Assembly: GCF_024362405.1 (NCBI RefSeq) | Contig: NZ_CP101454.1 | Location: 1,364,001-1,428,000 of the forward strand | Length of the DNA: 64,000 bases | Origin: Halorarius litoreus | GTDB lineage: Archaea; Halobacteriota; Halobacteria; Halobacteriales; Haloarculaceae | Reading direction: 5' to 3' | Position numbers and translations under genes: made by a program | In this document: piece by piece, positions 7,881-17,447 of the stretch | How the letters are laid out: every line of letters starts with the position of its first letter | Position numbering within the stretch: position 1 is the stretch's first letter | The notes under the pieces: generated by a model | What the model saw: the letters and a program-made list of their open reading frames with translations, nothing else | Databases searched by the model: none | Told to the model about the DNA's origin: nothing

Positions 7881-8309
7881 TCAGGCTTCGCCCCCGCCGC
7901 TCCTACCGCTCCCGACCACGGCCTCGGCTTCTATCTCCACGACCATCGCCGGGTCGACGAGCCCCGACACCGCTATCATCGACGAGGCGGGCCGAACCTC
8001 CCCGAAGAACTCGCCGTGCACCTCGCCAACGAGTTCCCAGTCGTCGATATCGGTGACGAACACTCGCGTCCGGACCACGTCCTCGATACACGACCCCGCC
8101 GCTTCGAGTGCAGCCGCCACGTTCTCCAGCGCCCGCCGGGTCTGCTGTTCGGGGTCGCCGGGTGCGACCACTGCTCCGTCGTCGTCGGTCGCGGTCGTCC
8201 CCGCGACCAGCACGCGGTCGCCGTCACCGCCAGCACCCACCCGCACCGCTCGCGAGTAGCCGACCCGCGGCTCCCACTCGGTACCCGACGTGACGTGTCG
8301 TCGTTCCAT
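7881..8309 (-). CDS. Rid family (YjgF/YER057c/UK114) protein
   Basis: A 142-residue Rid-fold protein. Family features include DRVLVAGTTATDDDG near residue 32, QTRRALENVAAALEAAG (55-71), DVVRTRVFVTDIDDW (77-91) and a C-terminal VVEIEAEAVV strand. RidA enzymes hydrolyse reactive enamines and imines from PLP enzymes using an Arg in the RPAR motif. Here that motif reads RPASS (residues 106-110), so the catalytic Arg is replaced by Ser and imine deaminase activity is doubtful. The start is the ATG giving MERRHVTSG; the longer upstream frame overlaps the divergent neighbour's promoter. Confidence 0.85.
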   Translation of the reverse strand: MERRHVTSGTEWEPRVGYSRAVRVGAGGDGDRVLVAGTTATDDDGAVVAPGDPEQQTRRALENVAAALEAAGSCIEDVVRTRVFVTDIDDWELVGEVHGEFFGEVRPASSMIAVSGLVDPAMVVEIEAEAVVGSGRSGGGEA

Positions 8310-8357
8310 ACGCCCCAAGACACGTCCGGACCCAAAGCGCTTGCCGCGAATTGAAGG

Positions 8358-8368
8358 GTTTAAACGGG
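8358..8368 (+). promoter_or_regulatory. TATA element of the 28-aa membrane protein gene
   Basis: The gtttaaac box lies about 25 nt upstream of the ATG at 8389, so the transcript would be leaderless, the commonest haloarchaeal arrangement. Confidence 0.55.
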
Positions 8369-8388
8369 TTCCCTCGGAACACACGCCC

Positions 8389-8475
8389 ATGAGCGAAGCC
8401 ACCAAGGTCGTGCTCGGGACGGTCGGTGTCGCCGGTCTGTTCGCCGTCGTCATCATCCTCGCGCTCGCACTGTGA
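8389..8475 (+). CDS. Tiny single-span membrane protein (28 aa)
   Basis: Reads MSEATKVVLGTVGVAGLFAV and continues with one hydrophobic helix (about residues 8-28). It is too short for ordinary gene callers but supported by a well-spaced TATA box and by its stop codon overlapping the GTG start of the next gene, suggesting translational coupling. I know no function. It may be a regulatory or assembly microprotein for its neighbour. Confidence 0.6.
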   Translation: MSEATKVVLGTVGVAGLFAVVIILALAL

Positions 8476-9305
8476 CCCAGCCGCCGATGTTCTCCCACCG
8501 GGACCTCTCGACGGAACTCGAGGGGGTCCGCAACGCCTACGCTCCGGAGACGCTCGTCCTCGACGTCGAGCGCGACTTCGAGACGCTCGACCCCGCCGTC
8601 GCAGAGACCCTCGGGCTGCTCGTCGACAGACTCGATCCCCTCTCGTACCCCGCGGAGTGGGTGCCTGCCGACGCCCCGGAACTCCTCTCGCGGCTCGCCT
8701 CCGACGAGTTCACCATCGGTGCGCCGGGTGACGGCGGGGTCGCGTGGACCCGCCAGACCACACCACCGACGGTGTTCGTCAAACCGCGGCTCCAGGGCTC
8801 ACCGCCCGCATTCATCGACTTCCTCGTCGCCGAGGCACTCGTGCAGGTCGGGCTCGAGGCCTCCGACCCCGACTCGCCCGACGGCCCAGATCATCCCCTC
8901 CCCGAGCACTTCCTCGGGTTCTTCGGCGAGCAGTATCCAGCCCTCGCCGCGGCCACGCCGCTGTCGCCCGCGGACACCTACCAGCTCGCGTACGCACTGT
9001 TCGAGGCCTACATCGGTCTCCACACGCGCGAGGTGTTCGTCGAGTGGGCCGGCGACCACCCTGCGCTCTACGACCAGTGGGTCGACGCCGGCGAGCGGCT
9101 CGAGCCCCGGCTCACGGAACTCCCGAGCGCGGTCGCGCGCGGGGAGACGGGCTTCGCCGAGGCGGCGGAGTACGCCTGCTCGGCAATCAAACACGACCTG
9201 GAGCTCCCGGCGCCGTTCGCGGCGCTCGACACCGAGGCGTACCGCCACCACGGCCCGACGTACGCGGTCAGGTGGGCGGAGAAGACGTTCGAGAAACTGG
9301 CTTAG
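8472..9305 (+). CDS. Conserved haloarchaeal protein of unknown function (277 aa)
   Basis: A 277-residue acidic soluble protein starting at GTG 8472, overlapping the preceding tiny gene; MFSHRDLSTE at 8487 is an alternative start. No signal peptide, membrane segment or catalytic motif that I recognise. Distinctive segments are PPTVFVKPRLQGSPPAFIDF near residue 100 and HPLPEHFLGFFGEQYP near 142. The C-terminal part is alpha-helical with AAEYACSAIKHDLELP. It overlaps the stop of the convergent gene at 9302 by a few bases. I do not recognise a named family. Confidence 0.75.
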   Translation: MTQPPMFSHRDLSTELEGVRNAYAPETLVLDVERDFETLDPAVAETLGLLVDRLDPLSYPAEWVPADAPELLSRLASDEFTIGAPGDGGVAWTRQTTPPTVFVKPRLQGSPPAFIDFLVAEALVQVGLEASDPDSPDGPDHPLPEHFLGFFGEQYPALAAATPLSPADTYQLAYALFEAYIGLHTREVFVEWAGDHPALYDQWVDAGERLEPRLTELPSAVARGETGFAEAAEYACSAIKHDLELPAPFAALDTEAYRHHGPTYAVRWAEKTFEKLA

Positions 9306-9880
9306 AACTCCGCGCTGACGGTGCCGTCCGGTGAGAGCTCGATGACGCCGTCGAACAGTTCGCGGTAGTCGGCGACGACCTCGGGGTCGTGGACCTCCTC
9401 GGCGAGATGGAACAGCCCTACGGCGTCGTGCTGCTTCAGGAGCGCCAGCATGTCCTCGACGGCGCCTCGTGCTCGTTCCTCGTTCGCGTAGTACGCCATC
9501 TCCGTGATGGAGTCGAGCGACACGCGGAGTTTGCCGTCGTGGTTCTCGAGGAACTCGCGGGTCTTCCGGACGATGCCCGCGAGGTCGTCCGGCGAGGAGA
9601 CGTAGTAGACGGAGTCGGAGCGGCGCCGCGAGTAGCCGCGTTCGACCGAGAGCGTGTCCAGAATCGTCGTCGTCTCCTGGTCGACGCCGTAGTACTCGAG
9701 TTTCTGCTGGACCTCTCGGGCCGTCGTCCGCGTCGAGATGACGAGCCGGTGTTCGGTGTCGGTCTTCAGGAAGTCGGTGTCGATGCGGTCGGTTTCGCCG
9801 GTGCTCGGGTGGATGAGCAGAACACCTGTCCCCCCGGGAATCGTATCTGGTGCGTTCTCGACGTCGAGCGCGTAATCCAT
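9302..9880 (-). CDS. RecA/KaiC-like fold protein, conserved haloarchaeal (192 aa)
   Basis: A 192-residue protein whose pattern (N-terminal GTGVLLIHPSTGETDRIDTD, central EFLENHDGKLRVSLDSITEM, then DMLALLKQHDAVGLFHL) resembles RecA-superfamily proteins such as KaiC-like ATPases. No intact Walker A lysine is visible: the expected loop is PGGTGVLLI. It is therefore probably a non-ATPase relative with a regulatory role. It lies on the same strand as pheA but is separated by a tandem duplication and a possible promoter. Confidence 0.65.
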   Translation of the reverse strand: MDYALDVENAPDTIPGGTGVLLIHPSTGETDRIDTDFLKTDTEHRLVISTRTTAREVQQKLEYYGVDQETTTILDTLSVERGYSRRRSDSVYYVSSPDDLAGIVRKTREFLENHDGKLRVSLDSITEMAYYANEERARGAVEDMLALLKQHDAVGLFHLAEEVHDPEVVADYRELFDGVIELSPDGTVSAEF

Positions 9881-9906
9881 ACCGGGCGTGGGTTCGCCGG
9901 GGGCTT

Positions 9907-9962
9907 AAACGTGAACGTCGCGGTGGAGTCCTGGAAACGTGAACGTCGCGGTGGAGTCCTGG
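9907..9962. repeat. Perfect 28-bp tandem duplication downstream of pheA
   Basis: Two identical head-to-tail 28-bp units beginning aaacgtgaacgtcgcgg at 9907 and 9935. The pair ends 1 nt before the pheA stop codon (minus strand) and lies 26 nt upstream of the next minus-strand gene, so it occupies that gene's promoter region. The first unit begins beside a TATA-like patch (minus strand gtttaag). Confidence 0.9.
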
Positions 9963-9963
9963 T

Positions 9964-10770
9964 TTAGTACAGGACGTGCTCGGTGTCGTACGAGCCCAGC
10001 ACGCGGACCCAGCCGTTCTCCGCGATGGCCTCGATGTCCGCGATGGCCTCCTTCGTGCGATCCTCGTACAGGCCGGCCTCGACGTCGATGTGGAACACGT
10101 AGTCGCCGAGTCGTTCGCCCGACGGCCGGGACTCCACGCGCGAGAGGTTGATGTCGCGCTCGGCGAACGGCTCCAGCAGCTTGAGCAGCAGCCCCGGATA
10201 GTTCGTGTTCGGGTAGACGACGAACGAGGTTTTTCGGCCCGCCTCGCTCCGTTCGGTTTCGGGGGCGATGACGACGAACCGCGTGGAGTTCGAGGTCCGG
10301 TCCTGGATGTCCTCGGCGAGTACCTGCAACTCTTCGCCCGCGGTGTCGGGGTGGCCTACCGCGGCCACGGTCGGGTCCTCGCGAGCGCGCTCGACCCCGC
10401 GAGCGGTCGAGGCCACCGCCTCCAGTTTCGCCTGCGGATACTCCTGTTCGAGGTACGTGCGACACTGTGCGAGCGCCTGTGCGTGGCTCGCGACGATGTC
10501 GAACTCGCCGCGTTGCGCGAGCAACGCGTGGCGAATCGGCGTGACGATTTCGCGGACGACCGCGACGTTGCGGTCCGCGAGCGCGTCGAGCGACTCGGTC
10601 ACTGACCCTTCGATGCTGTTCTCGATGGGGACGACGCCACGGTCGAACTCGCCGCCTGCGACGCCCTCGACGATGCCCGTCACCGACTCGGTGAACTCGA
10701 TCTCGTCGGCGACGGCCCGGGCCGCGCGATGGGAGTACGTCCCTTCGGGGCCGAGCGTGAGTACCTTCAT
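9964..10770 (-). CDS. pheA: Prephenate dehydratase
   Basis: Converts prephenate to phenylpyruvate in phenylalanine synthesis. The 268-residue protein begins MKVLTLGPEGTYSHRAA, the usual start of the dehydratase domain. It contains GVVPIENSIEGSV (residues 46-58), the TRF-type catalytic region at TSNSTRFVVI (about 155), and a C-terminal ACT domain with NLSRVESRPSGERLGDYVFHID (ESRP motif), the Phe-binding feedback-control site. It is a monofunctional archaeal form without chorismate mutase. The upstream neighbour is divergent, with short AT-rich promoter DNA between them. Confidence 0.95.
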   Translation of the reverse strand: MKVLTLGPEGTYSHRAARAVADEIEFTESVTGIVEGVAGGEFDRGVVPIENSIEGSVTESLDALADRNVAVVREIVTPIRHALLAQRGEFDIVASHAQALAQCRTYLEQEYPQAKLEAVASTARGVERAREDPTVAAVGHPDTAGEELQVLAEDIQDRTSNSTRFVVIAPETERSEAGRKTSFVVYPNTNYPGLLLKLLEPFAERDINLSRVESRPSGERLGDYVFHIDVEAGLYEDRTKEAIADIEAIAENGWVRVLGSYDTEHVLY

Positions 10771-10910
10771 GGGGGTGAGTAATCAGGTGGACGGGATAAA
10801 CGAACCGGCAGGGTACCAGTGAACCAGTAGCTGAAACGGGCTTGTGCCTCCCAGAATTTTTGTTCGGCATCCGTCAACATCCGTCCGTGATTCCCCGTCT
10901 CTCCATCCGG

Positions 10911-11411
10911 ATGGTTCCGGAGCTCTCCCGTCGCATCGCCGTCGAAACCGCGCCCGCAGCGCTCGCCCTCGTCTGCTGGGGGTTTCTCGCACGGCTCGCC
11001 CCGCCCGGACTCTCGGAGTCGCTGGCGCTTATCGCGCTCGTGCTGGCGCTACTGTACGCGGTCGTTCGAGGTCGAGTCCTCGCCGACAGCGCGCCCAGCC
11101 GCTCGATTCCGGCCGACGCACGCGCTCTCCTCGTCGAGAACCTCCGTGCGGGCCTCGCTGCGGGCGTGTGGCTCCTCGCCGCACTCTCCGTCTACGCGAT
11201 CCGGGGCGTCTGGAACGCGCTCGGTGCCCCCGGCGCGTTCACCGACCCATCGACGTGGCTAGCGAACGCCTTCGGCGGGGCCGCGCTCGTCGCCGTCGTC
11301 ATCTACGCCGTCGCGCGGTGGACGGCGATGGAACAGGCCGCCCAACGACCGACCTCGGGGTCGGAGCCGTCGGCAGACCCGTCACTTTCGGGCACATCGT
11401 CGGACGACTGA
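10911..11411 (+). CDS. Haloarchaeal membrane protein (about 4 TM segments)
   Basis: A 166-residue hydrophobic protein. Likely spans fall at about residues 10-28, 32-50, 78-98 and 116-136, with a hydrophilic C-terminal tail rich in Ser/Asp. The ATG giving MVPELSRRIA is chosen; a GTG at 10887 is possible. I recognise no transport or enzymatic motif. Its short gap to the divergent pheA suggests a shared promoter region only. Confidence 0.65.
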   Translation: MVPELSRRIAVETAPAALALVCWGFLARLAPPGLSESLALIALVLALLYAVVRGRVLADSAPSRSIPADARALLVENLRAGLAAGVWLLAALSVYAIRGVWNALGAPGAFTDPSTWLANAFGGAALVAVVIYAVARWTAMEQAAQRPTSGSEPSADPSLSGTSSDD

Positions 11412-11490
11412 GACTGGAGACCGGAGACTGGAGACCGGATAACCGAGTCCAATCGGTGACCAGTTCGTGCTGGTCGCTGGTCCGTACGGG

Positions 11491-12915
11491 TTAGCGATTC
11501 AGCGTGTGAATCGCGTGGCCCTGGGCGTTCTTGACGGCCTCCATCGTCGCCTCCGCGAGCGTCGGGTGCGTGTGGATGGTCGCCCCTACGTCTTCGAGGG
11601 TCGCACCCAGCTCGATGGCGAGCGCCAGCTCCGCAACCAACTCGCTGGCCTCCGGCCCGACGATCTGGCCGCCCAGCACGAAGCCGGTCTCCTCGTCGGC
11701 GACGACGCGGACGAAGCCGTCGGTCTCGTTCATCGAGAGCGCCCGGCCCGACGCACCCATCGGCATCTTGCCGACGACGGGGTCGAAGCCGGCCTCCTCG
11801 GCTTCGGCTTCGGTCATCCCCACGGTGGCGATTTCGGGGTCGGTGAAGACGGCTGCCGGCACTGCCTGATAGTCCATCGCCGACGGCTCGCCAGCGATGA
11901 CCTCCGCGACGACTTCGCCCTCGTGTGAGCCCTTGTGTGCGAGCATCGGTTCGCCCGCGACGTCGCCGATGGCGAACACGTTCTCGACCTCGGTGCGGCC
12001 CTCGTGGTCCGTCTCGAGGAAACCGCGCTCATTCGGTTCGAGGCCGATTGCCTCCAAATTGAGCGTGTCCGTGACGGGCTTGCGCCCCACGGCGACGAGC
12101 ACCTTGTCCGCGTCGTACTCGCTGCGCTCACCGTCTTCAGTCTCGGTCGCCACCCGGACGCCATCACCGACCTGTTCCCAGTCGGCGGCACCCTCGCCGA
12201 AGTGGAACTCGACGCCGAGCTCCTCCGCGCGCTTGCGGACGATGCGGGCCACGTCGTCCTCGTAGCCGGGCAGCACGTCGTCGAGCATCTCCACGACGGT
12301 CACGTCGGTCCCGAGCTTCGCGAAGACGGTCGACAGCTCCATCCCGATGTAGCCCGCGCCCACGACGACGAGGCTGTCGGGAATCTCGTCGAGGTCGAGC
12401 GCGCCCTTCGAGGAGAGGACGTGCTCCTCGTCGAACGCGAAGTTGGGAATCTGCATCGGCACCGAGCCGGTGGCGACGACGGCGTGCTCGTACTCGATGG
12501 ACTCCGAGCCCCGGCCTTCACCGCCGTGCGCGACACGGACCTTGTCGTTGCCGGCGAACTCGGCGCGCCCCTCGATGAGGTTCACGCCGTTCGCCTTGCA
12601 GAGCTTCTCCACACCCCCGGTCAGCTGGTCGACGACGCCGTTCTTCCACGACTGCATCCCCTTCATGTCGACTGCGGGGTCGGCGTGGATACCCATCTCC
12701 TCGGCGTTGCCCGCCTCGTGGGCGATGTCCGTCGCCGTGATGAGCGCCTTCGAGGGGATACACCCGCGGTTCAGGCAGGTGCCGCCGTAGGCGTCCTTCT
12801 CGACGAGCGTGGTGTCGAGTCCTAGCTGCGACGCGCGGATGGCGGCCACGTAGCCACCCGGTCCTGCACCGATGACCAGTACCTCCGTTCCAGTTGCGAT
12901 GTCACCGACGACCAT
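11491..12915 (-). CDS. lpdA: Dihydrolipoamide dehydrogenase
   Basis: The E3/L-protein that reoxidises dihydrolipoyl groups of 2-oxoacid dehydrogenases and of GcvH. The 474-residue protein has an FAD Rossmann motif GAGPGGYVAA near residue 16 and the redox disulfide in GGTCLNRGCIPSK near 42. The NAD-binding loop is VVVGAGYIGMELS near 180, and a C-terminal HTHPTLAE carries the catalytic His. The start at 12915 (MVVGDIATG) is preferred to 12933. It lies 92 nt downstream of glyA on the same strand, so it could be the last gene of the glycine-cleavage operon. It could also serve the 2-oxoacid dehydrogenase genes 18 kb away. Confidence 0.96.
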   Translation of the reverse strand: MVVGDIATGTEVLVIGAGPGGYVAAIRASQLGLDTTLVEKDAYGGTCLNRGCIPSKALITATDIAHEAGNAEEMGIHADPAVDMKGMQSWKNGVVDQLTGGVEKLCKANGVNLIEGRAEFAGNDKVRVAHGGEGRGSESIEYEHAVVATGSVPMQIPNFAFDEEHVLSSKGALDLDEIPDSLVVVGAGYIGMELSTVFAKLGTDVTVVEMLDDVLPGYEDDVARIVRKRAEELGVEFHFGEGAADWEQVGDGVRVATETEDGERSEYDADKVLVAVGRKPVTDTLNLEAIGLEPNERGFLETDHEGRTEVENVFAIGDVAGEPMLAHKGSHEGEVVAEVIAGEPSAMDYQAVPAAVFTDPEIATVGMTEAEAEEAGFDPVVGKMPMGASGRALSMNETDGFVRVVADEETGFVLGGQIVGPEASELVAELALAIELGATLEDVGATIHTHPTLAEATMEAVKNAQGHAIHTLNR

Positions 12916-13007
12916 GGCCTCGCTTCCCCCCATGGGGGTGTAGTTCTTGTGAAAGATTTGCCGCTGTCGAGGGTCGTGGCACGGCCCCGCTCATCGCCAC
13001 TCACCGC

Positions 13008-14261
13008 TCATCGCCACTCTCCGTCGTATATCGGGAACGACGCACAGAGGTCGTCCACCTCGCTCGCGACGTGCTCCCGGACGCCGTCGTCGTCGGGCGC
13101 GTCGAGCACGTCCGCGATGCAGGTGCCGACCCGCTCCATCTCCGCGGCACCGAACCCGCGCGTCGTCAGCGCGGGCGTCCCGACACGGATGCCGCTGGTG
13201 ACGAACGGCGAGCGCGTCTCACCTGGGACGGTGTTCTTGTTGATGGTGATGCCGACCTCGTGGAGCGCGTCCTCGGCGTCGGCGCCCGTCAGGTCGGGGT
13301 GTGACTCCCGGAGGTCGACGAGCAGCAGGTGCTTGTCGGTGCCGCCGGAGACGAGGGAGAACCCGCGGTCGCGGAGCACGTCCGCGAGCACCGTCGCGTT
13401 CTCCACGACCTGCTCGGCGTACGCCTCGAATTCGGGTTCGAGCGCCTCACCGAAGCCGGCGGCCTTGCCGGCGATGTTGTGCATGAGGGGGCCGCCCTGG
13501 CCGCCGGGGAAGACGGCCTTGTCGACCGCCTCCGCGTGCTCGTCGGTCGTCATGATGATGCCGCCCCGGCCCGCGCGGATGCTCTTGTGCGTCGACCCCG
13601 TCACGAAGTCGGCGATACCGACCGGCGACGAGTGGACGCCCGCCGCCACCAGCCCGGTGATGTGCGCGATGTCCGCGAGGTGGTACGCATCGACCGCCTC
13701 CGCGGCCGCCTGCACGCGCTCCCAGTCGAACTCGCGGGGGTACGCCGACGACCCGCTGACGATGATGTCGGGGTCGAACGCCTCCGCGTGCTCCTGCAGC
13801 GCGTCGTAGTCGATGTAGCCGGTCTCGGGGTCGACCTCGTACTGTTCGACCTCGTAGAGCTGCCCGGAGAAGTTGACGTGGTGGCCGTGGCTGAGGTGCC
13901 CGCCGTGCGTCAAATCGAGCGAGAGGATCTTGTCGCCGGGCTCCAGCACGGCGAAGTAGACGCCCTGGTTCGCCTGCGTCCCGGAGTGGGGCTGGACGTT
14001 GACGTGCTCGGCGCTCCACAGCTCCGTCGCGCGGTCGATGGCGAGCTGTTCGACGGTGTCGACGTGCTCGCAGCCACCGTAGTAGCGAGCGCCGGGATAG
14101 CCCTCGGCGTACTTGTTCGTCATGACCGACCCCTGCGCCTCCAGCACCGCGGGCGAGACGTGGTTCTCGGAGGCGATCATCTCCAGGTTCTCCTCCTGAC
14201 GGCGCTCCTCACCCGCGATGGCGTCGGCGACGGCCGGGTCCGTCTCGGCGAGGTCGCTCAC
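13008..14261 (-). CDS. glyA: Serine hydroxymethyltransferase
   Basis: PLP enzyme interconverting serine and glycine with a one-carbon carrier. The 417-residue product shows MIASENHVSPAVLEAQGS near the N-terminus, PHSGTQANQ (91-99), and the PLP-binding segment TGSTHKSIRAGRGG with Lys226. The start codon overlaps the stop of gcvPB (ATGA type), so it is translated in one operon with the glycine cleavage genes. Together they form a glycine-serine-C1 module. Confidence 0.97.
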   Translation of the reverse strand: MSDLAETDPAVADAIAGEERRQEENLEMIASENHVSPAVLEAQGSVMTNKYAEGYPGARYYGGCEHVDTVEQLAIDRATELWSAEHVNVQPHSGTQANQGVYFAVLEPGDKILSLDLTHGGHLSHGHHVNFSGQLYEVEQYEVDPETGYIDYDALQEHAEAFDPDIIVSGSSAYPREFDWERVQAAAEAVDAYHLADIAHITGLVAAGVHSSPVGIADFVTGSTHKSIRAGRGGIIMTTDEHAEAVDKAVFPGGQGGPLMHNIAGKAAGFGEALEPEFEAYAEQVVENATVLADVLRDRGFSLVSGGTDKHLLLVDLRESHPDLTGADAEDALHEVGITINKNTVPGETRSPFVTSGIRVGTPALTTRGFGAAEMERVGTCIADVLDAPDDDGVREHVASEVDDLCASFPIYDGEWR

Positions 14262-15736
14262 TCCGAGTCACCTCCGAGTGCGTGCCAGGAGAGCCGTGGG
14301 TTCCGCGCGGCAGCGGTCTGGTCGATGCGCCTCGCCGCTGTCTGGTTCGGCGCGTCCGCGAGCGTCGTGTCGTCCTCGGCCGCGACGGCGTTGAACGCCA
14401 CCGCGAGGTCGTCGAGCCGGCCCTTCGTCTCGGTCTCCGTCGGCTCGGTCATCAGCGCCTCGCTCACGAGCTCCGGCCACTTCGTCGTCGGTGGGTGGAC
14501 GCCGTAGTCGAGCATCCGCTTCGCCGCGTCGGCGGCATCCTGCTCGCCCGCACTCGCGACGAACTCGTGGTGGAACGGCCCGAACGGCACCTCGTAGTCG
14601 ATCTGCGAGGCGAGGTAGTTCGCGTTCAACACGGCCGTCTCGCTCACGTTCTCCAGCCCCTCGTCGCCGTGTCTGATGATGTACGCGAGCGCCTTCACGA
14701 GCACCAGCCAGTTGCCGGAGAACTCGTGGACACGGCCGACGCTGTGCTCGGGCGTGTACCGCTCGTAGCCGCCGTCGCCTTCTCGCACGTGCGGGTCCGG
14801 CAGGAACGACGCCAACCGGTCGACGACGCCGATGGGGCCCTGTCCGGGGCCGCCACCACCGTGCGGCGTAGCGAACGTCTTGTGGACGTTGTAGTGCATG
14901 ATGTCGAACCCCATGTCGCCGGGACGGGCCTTTCCGAGCAGCGAGTTGAGGTTCGCGCCGTCGTAATACAGCAGCCCACCCACGTCGTGGACCAGTTCGG
15001 CGATGGTCTCGATGTCGCGCTCGAACAGCCCGAGCGTGTTCGGGTTCGTCAGCATCAGCGCCGCCGTCTCCTCGGACAGGGCAGCTTCCAGCGCCTCCAG
15101 GTCGACCCGGCCGTCCTCGGCCGAGGGAATCGTCACCACGTCGTAGCCGGCCATCGCGGCGCTCGCCGGGTTGGTGCCGTGCGCGGAGTCGGGGACGACG
15201 ACCTCCGTCCGCTCGTCGTCGTTGTGCTCGTGGTACGCCTTCGCCACGAGCAGCCCGGTGAACTCGCCCGCGGCCCCGGCGGGCGGCTGGAGCGTCACCG
15301 CGTCCATTCCGCCGATACGCCCGAGCACGTCCTGCAGGCGGTGCATGAGTGCCAGCACGCCCTGCTGGTCCGCGTCCGCCCGCCGCGGATGGATCGCCGC
15401 CTTCGGGTGGGCGGCGACGTCCTCGGTGAACTTCGGGTTGTACTTCATCGTGCACGAGCCGAGCGGGAACGGCCCGTTCTCGATGCCGTAGTTCATCTGC
15501 GACAGCCGCGTGTAGTGGCGGGCGACCTCCGGTTCCCGGAGGCCGGGCAGCGTCAGTTCGTCGCGCGTCACGGCGTCCGGCAGCGACGACTCGACCGTCG
15601 TCGTCTGCTGGCGCTTCTCCGAGAGCAACGGCTCGTAGCGGTCGCCGTCGCGGTACCGCGCCTGTTCGTACGGTGGTGCGGCGTCTGCCTCGACGGTGTC
15701 GGCGTCTGGCCGAGCCGTCTCCTCCTGCTGGCTCAT
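14258..15736 (-). CDS. gcvPB: Glycine dehydrogenase (decarboxylating) subunit 2
   Basis: The PLP-bearing half of the split P-protein that decarboxylates glycine and passes the aminomethyl group to lipoyl-GcvH. The product is 492 residues. PLP lysine lies in [17 protein letters not shown], followed by a glycine-rich loop. The N-terminal [19 protein letters not shown] motif is diagnostic of the family. The start [10 protein letters not shown] at 15736 overlaps the gcvPA stop; longer N-terminal extensions are Arg-rich shadow sequence. Both halves are required for activity. Confidence 0.96.
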   Translation of the reverse strand: MSQQEETARPDADTVEADAAPPYEQARYRDGDRYEPLLSEKRQQTTTVESSLPDAVTRDELTLPGLREPEVARHYTRLSQMNYGIENGPFPLGSCTMKYNPKFTEDVAAHPKAAIHPRRADADQQGVLALMHRLQDVLGRIGGMDAVTLQPPAGAAGEFTGLLVAKAYHEHNDDERTEVVVPDSAHGTNPASAAMAGYDVVTIPSAEDGRVDLEALEAALSEETAALMLTNPNTLGLFERDIETIAELVHDVGGLLYYDGANLNSLLGKARPGDMGFDIMHYNVHKTFATPHGGGGPGQGPIGVVDRLASFLPDPHVREGDGGYERYTPEHSVGRVHEFSGNWLVLVKALAYIIRHGDEGLENVSETAVLNANYLASQIDYEVPFGPFHHEFVASAGEQDAADAAKRMLDYGVHPPTTKWPELVSEALMTEPTETETKGRLDDLAVAFNAVAAEDDTTLADAPNQTAARRIDQTAAARNPRLSWHALGGDSE

Positions 15737-17061
15737 CGCGCACCTCCCACGTCGGCCATCGCGTCGACGAGCGCGCCCGTCGCGTCGGCGTTGACGTCCG
15801 TGACGCACACCGAGAGATACGCCTCACTGTCGTGTTCGACCACGTCCACGGCGACGTCGTGGTCGCGGAGGTCGGCCGCCACGTCGGCCGCGGGCCGCTC
15901 GGTGGCGACCAGCGCCTCGCGGAAGTGGTGCGCGTCGTGGACCGGCGCCCGATACCCCGGCAGGTCGTCGATGCGTGCGGTCAGGTCGGTGATACCTGTC
16001 GTGCAGGTCTCCGCGAGGTCGACGAAGCCGTCGGGGCCGAGCCACGCCGCGTGGATGGCCGCACGGAGCGCGACCCACGCCTGATTGGTACAGATGTTCG
16101 AGGTGGCGCGCTCCCGCCGGATGTGCTGCTCGCGCGTCTGAAGCGTCAGGGTGTACGCACGCTGCTCCGCTGCGTCCTCGCTGACCCCCACGAGTCGACC
16201 GGGCACCTGCCGGAGGAACTCCTCGCGACAGGCGAACAGGCCGAGCCCCATCCCGTACGTCGTCGGGAGGCCGAGCACGCCGGCGTCACCGACGACGACG
16301 TCGGCGCCGTCGGCCGCCGGGGGGCGGAGCACCGACAGCGCCACCGGGTCGCTGTCCACGCAGAACAGCGCCCCGTGGTCGTCCGCGAGGTCACCGACCG
16401 CGGCGAGGTTCTCCTCGATGACGCCGTGTGCCGTCGGCGAACTCGCGACGACGAGGAGGGCGTCCTCGTCGAGCGTGGCTTCGAGCCCGTCGACGTCGAC
16501 CGCCCCTTCGGTCGTCGGGTACGTCTCGATGGTGAGGTCCGCGCCGATGGCGTAGTTCTCGACGACCGACCGGCGGCGTTCGGGGGTCGTGTCGGGCAGC
16601 AGGACCCGGTCGCCGTCGACCTGCCGGACGCGCGCGGCGAGCAACGCCGTCTCGCCCAGCGCCGTCGCGCGGTCGTACATCGAGCAGTTGGCGATTTCTA
16701 GCCCTGTGAGCTCGACCAGCATCGACTGGTACTCGAAGAGTGCCTGCAGGAACCCCTGGGCGATCTCGGGCTGGTACTGCGTGTACGAGGTGAGGAACTC
16801 CGAGCGGAGCGAGAGGTGGTCGACCACGCTCGGCACGTAGTGGCTGAAGTGACCCCCACCGAGGAACTCCGTCGTGTCGGCGCTCGCCGCGAGCAGGTCC
16901 TCGATGGCCGCTCTGGCCTCCGGTTCCGAGTGGGCGTCGATGCCGTAGCTGTCGTCGAACCGGACGCGTTCGGGGATGTCGAACAGGTCGTCGGGGTCGT
17001 CCACGCCGACCGCGTCGAGCATCGCTTCGTAGTCGTCGGGTGGATGCGTCGCGTACGGCAT
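15733..17061 (-). CDS. gcvPA: Glycine dehydrogenase (decarboxylating) subunit 1
   Basis: Companion subunit of the split P-protein, 442 residues from [15 protein letters not shown]. Family signatures include [21 protein letters not shown] near residue 65, [24 protein letters not shown] near 90, and [18 protein letters not shown] near 335. It has the PLP fold but lacks the catalytic Lys, as usual for subunit 1. The ATG overlaps the gcvH stop, and the 3' end overlaps gcvPB. Confidence 0.96.
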   Translation of the reverse strand: MPYATHPPDDYEAMLDAVGVDDPDDLFDIPERVRFDDSYGIDAHSEPEARAAIEDLLAASADTTEFLGGGHFSHYVPSVVDHLSLRSEFLTSYTQYQPEIAQGFLQALFEYQSMLVELTGLEIANCSMYDRATALGETALLAARVRQVDGDRVLLPDTTPERRRSVVENYAIGADLTIETYPTTEGAVDVDGLEATLDEDALLVVASSPTAHGVIEENLAAVGDLADDHGALFCVDSDPVALSVLRPPAADGADVVVGDAGVLGLPTTYGMGLGLFACREEFLRQVPGRLVGVSEDAAEQRAYTLTLQTREQHIRRERATSNICTNQAWVALRAAIHAAWLGPDGFVDLAETCTTGITDLTARIDDLPGYRAPVHDAHHFREALVATERPAADVAADLRDHDVAVDVVEHDSEAYLSVCVTDVNADATGALVDAMADVGGAR

Positions 17062-17444
17062 CAGCGAATCTGACTCCGGTACTCGTCGGGGGAGAGCAGT
17101 TCGTCGACCGCGTCGGGGTCGTCGGCGTCGAGTTCGAGCATCCACCCGTCGCCGAACGGGTCGTCGTTGACGAGCTCGGGGGCGTCCACCAGCTCGTCGT
17201 TGACGGCGGTCACCTCGCCCGCGATGGGCGCATAGAGGTCAGAGACCGCCTTGATGGACTCGACGATACCGAACTCCTCGTCCGCGTCGAGCGTCTCACC
17301 GACCGCCGGCAGCTCGACGAAGACGATGTCGCCGAGTTCGTCCTGTGCGAAGTCGGTGATACCCATGCGGGCGGTGTCGCCCTCGAGAGTCACCCACTCG
17401 TGCGATTCCGTGTATCTCCTGTCGTCTGGAACGTCGAATGACAT
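17061..17444 (-). CDS. gcvH: Glycine cleavage system H protein
   Basis: Lipoyl carrier of the glycine cleavage system, 127 residues. It contains the RYTESHEWV opening, [15 protein letters not shown], and the lipoylation site [14 protein letters not shown] with Lys65. The C-terminal FGDGWMLEL strand is standard. Only 3 nt separate it from gcvT, and it overlaps gcvPA. Its lipoate presumably depends on the lipA gene 17 kb away. Confidence 0.97.
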   Translation of the reverse strand: MSFDVPDDRRYTESHEWVTLEGDTARMGITDFAQDELGDIVFVELPAVGETLDADEEFGIVESIKAVSDLYAPIAGEVTAVNDELVDAPELVNDDPFGDGWMLELDADDPDAVDELLSPDEYRSQIR

Positions 17445-17447
17445 GTA

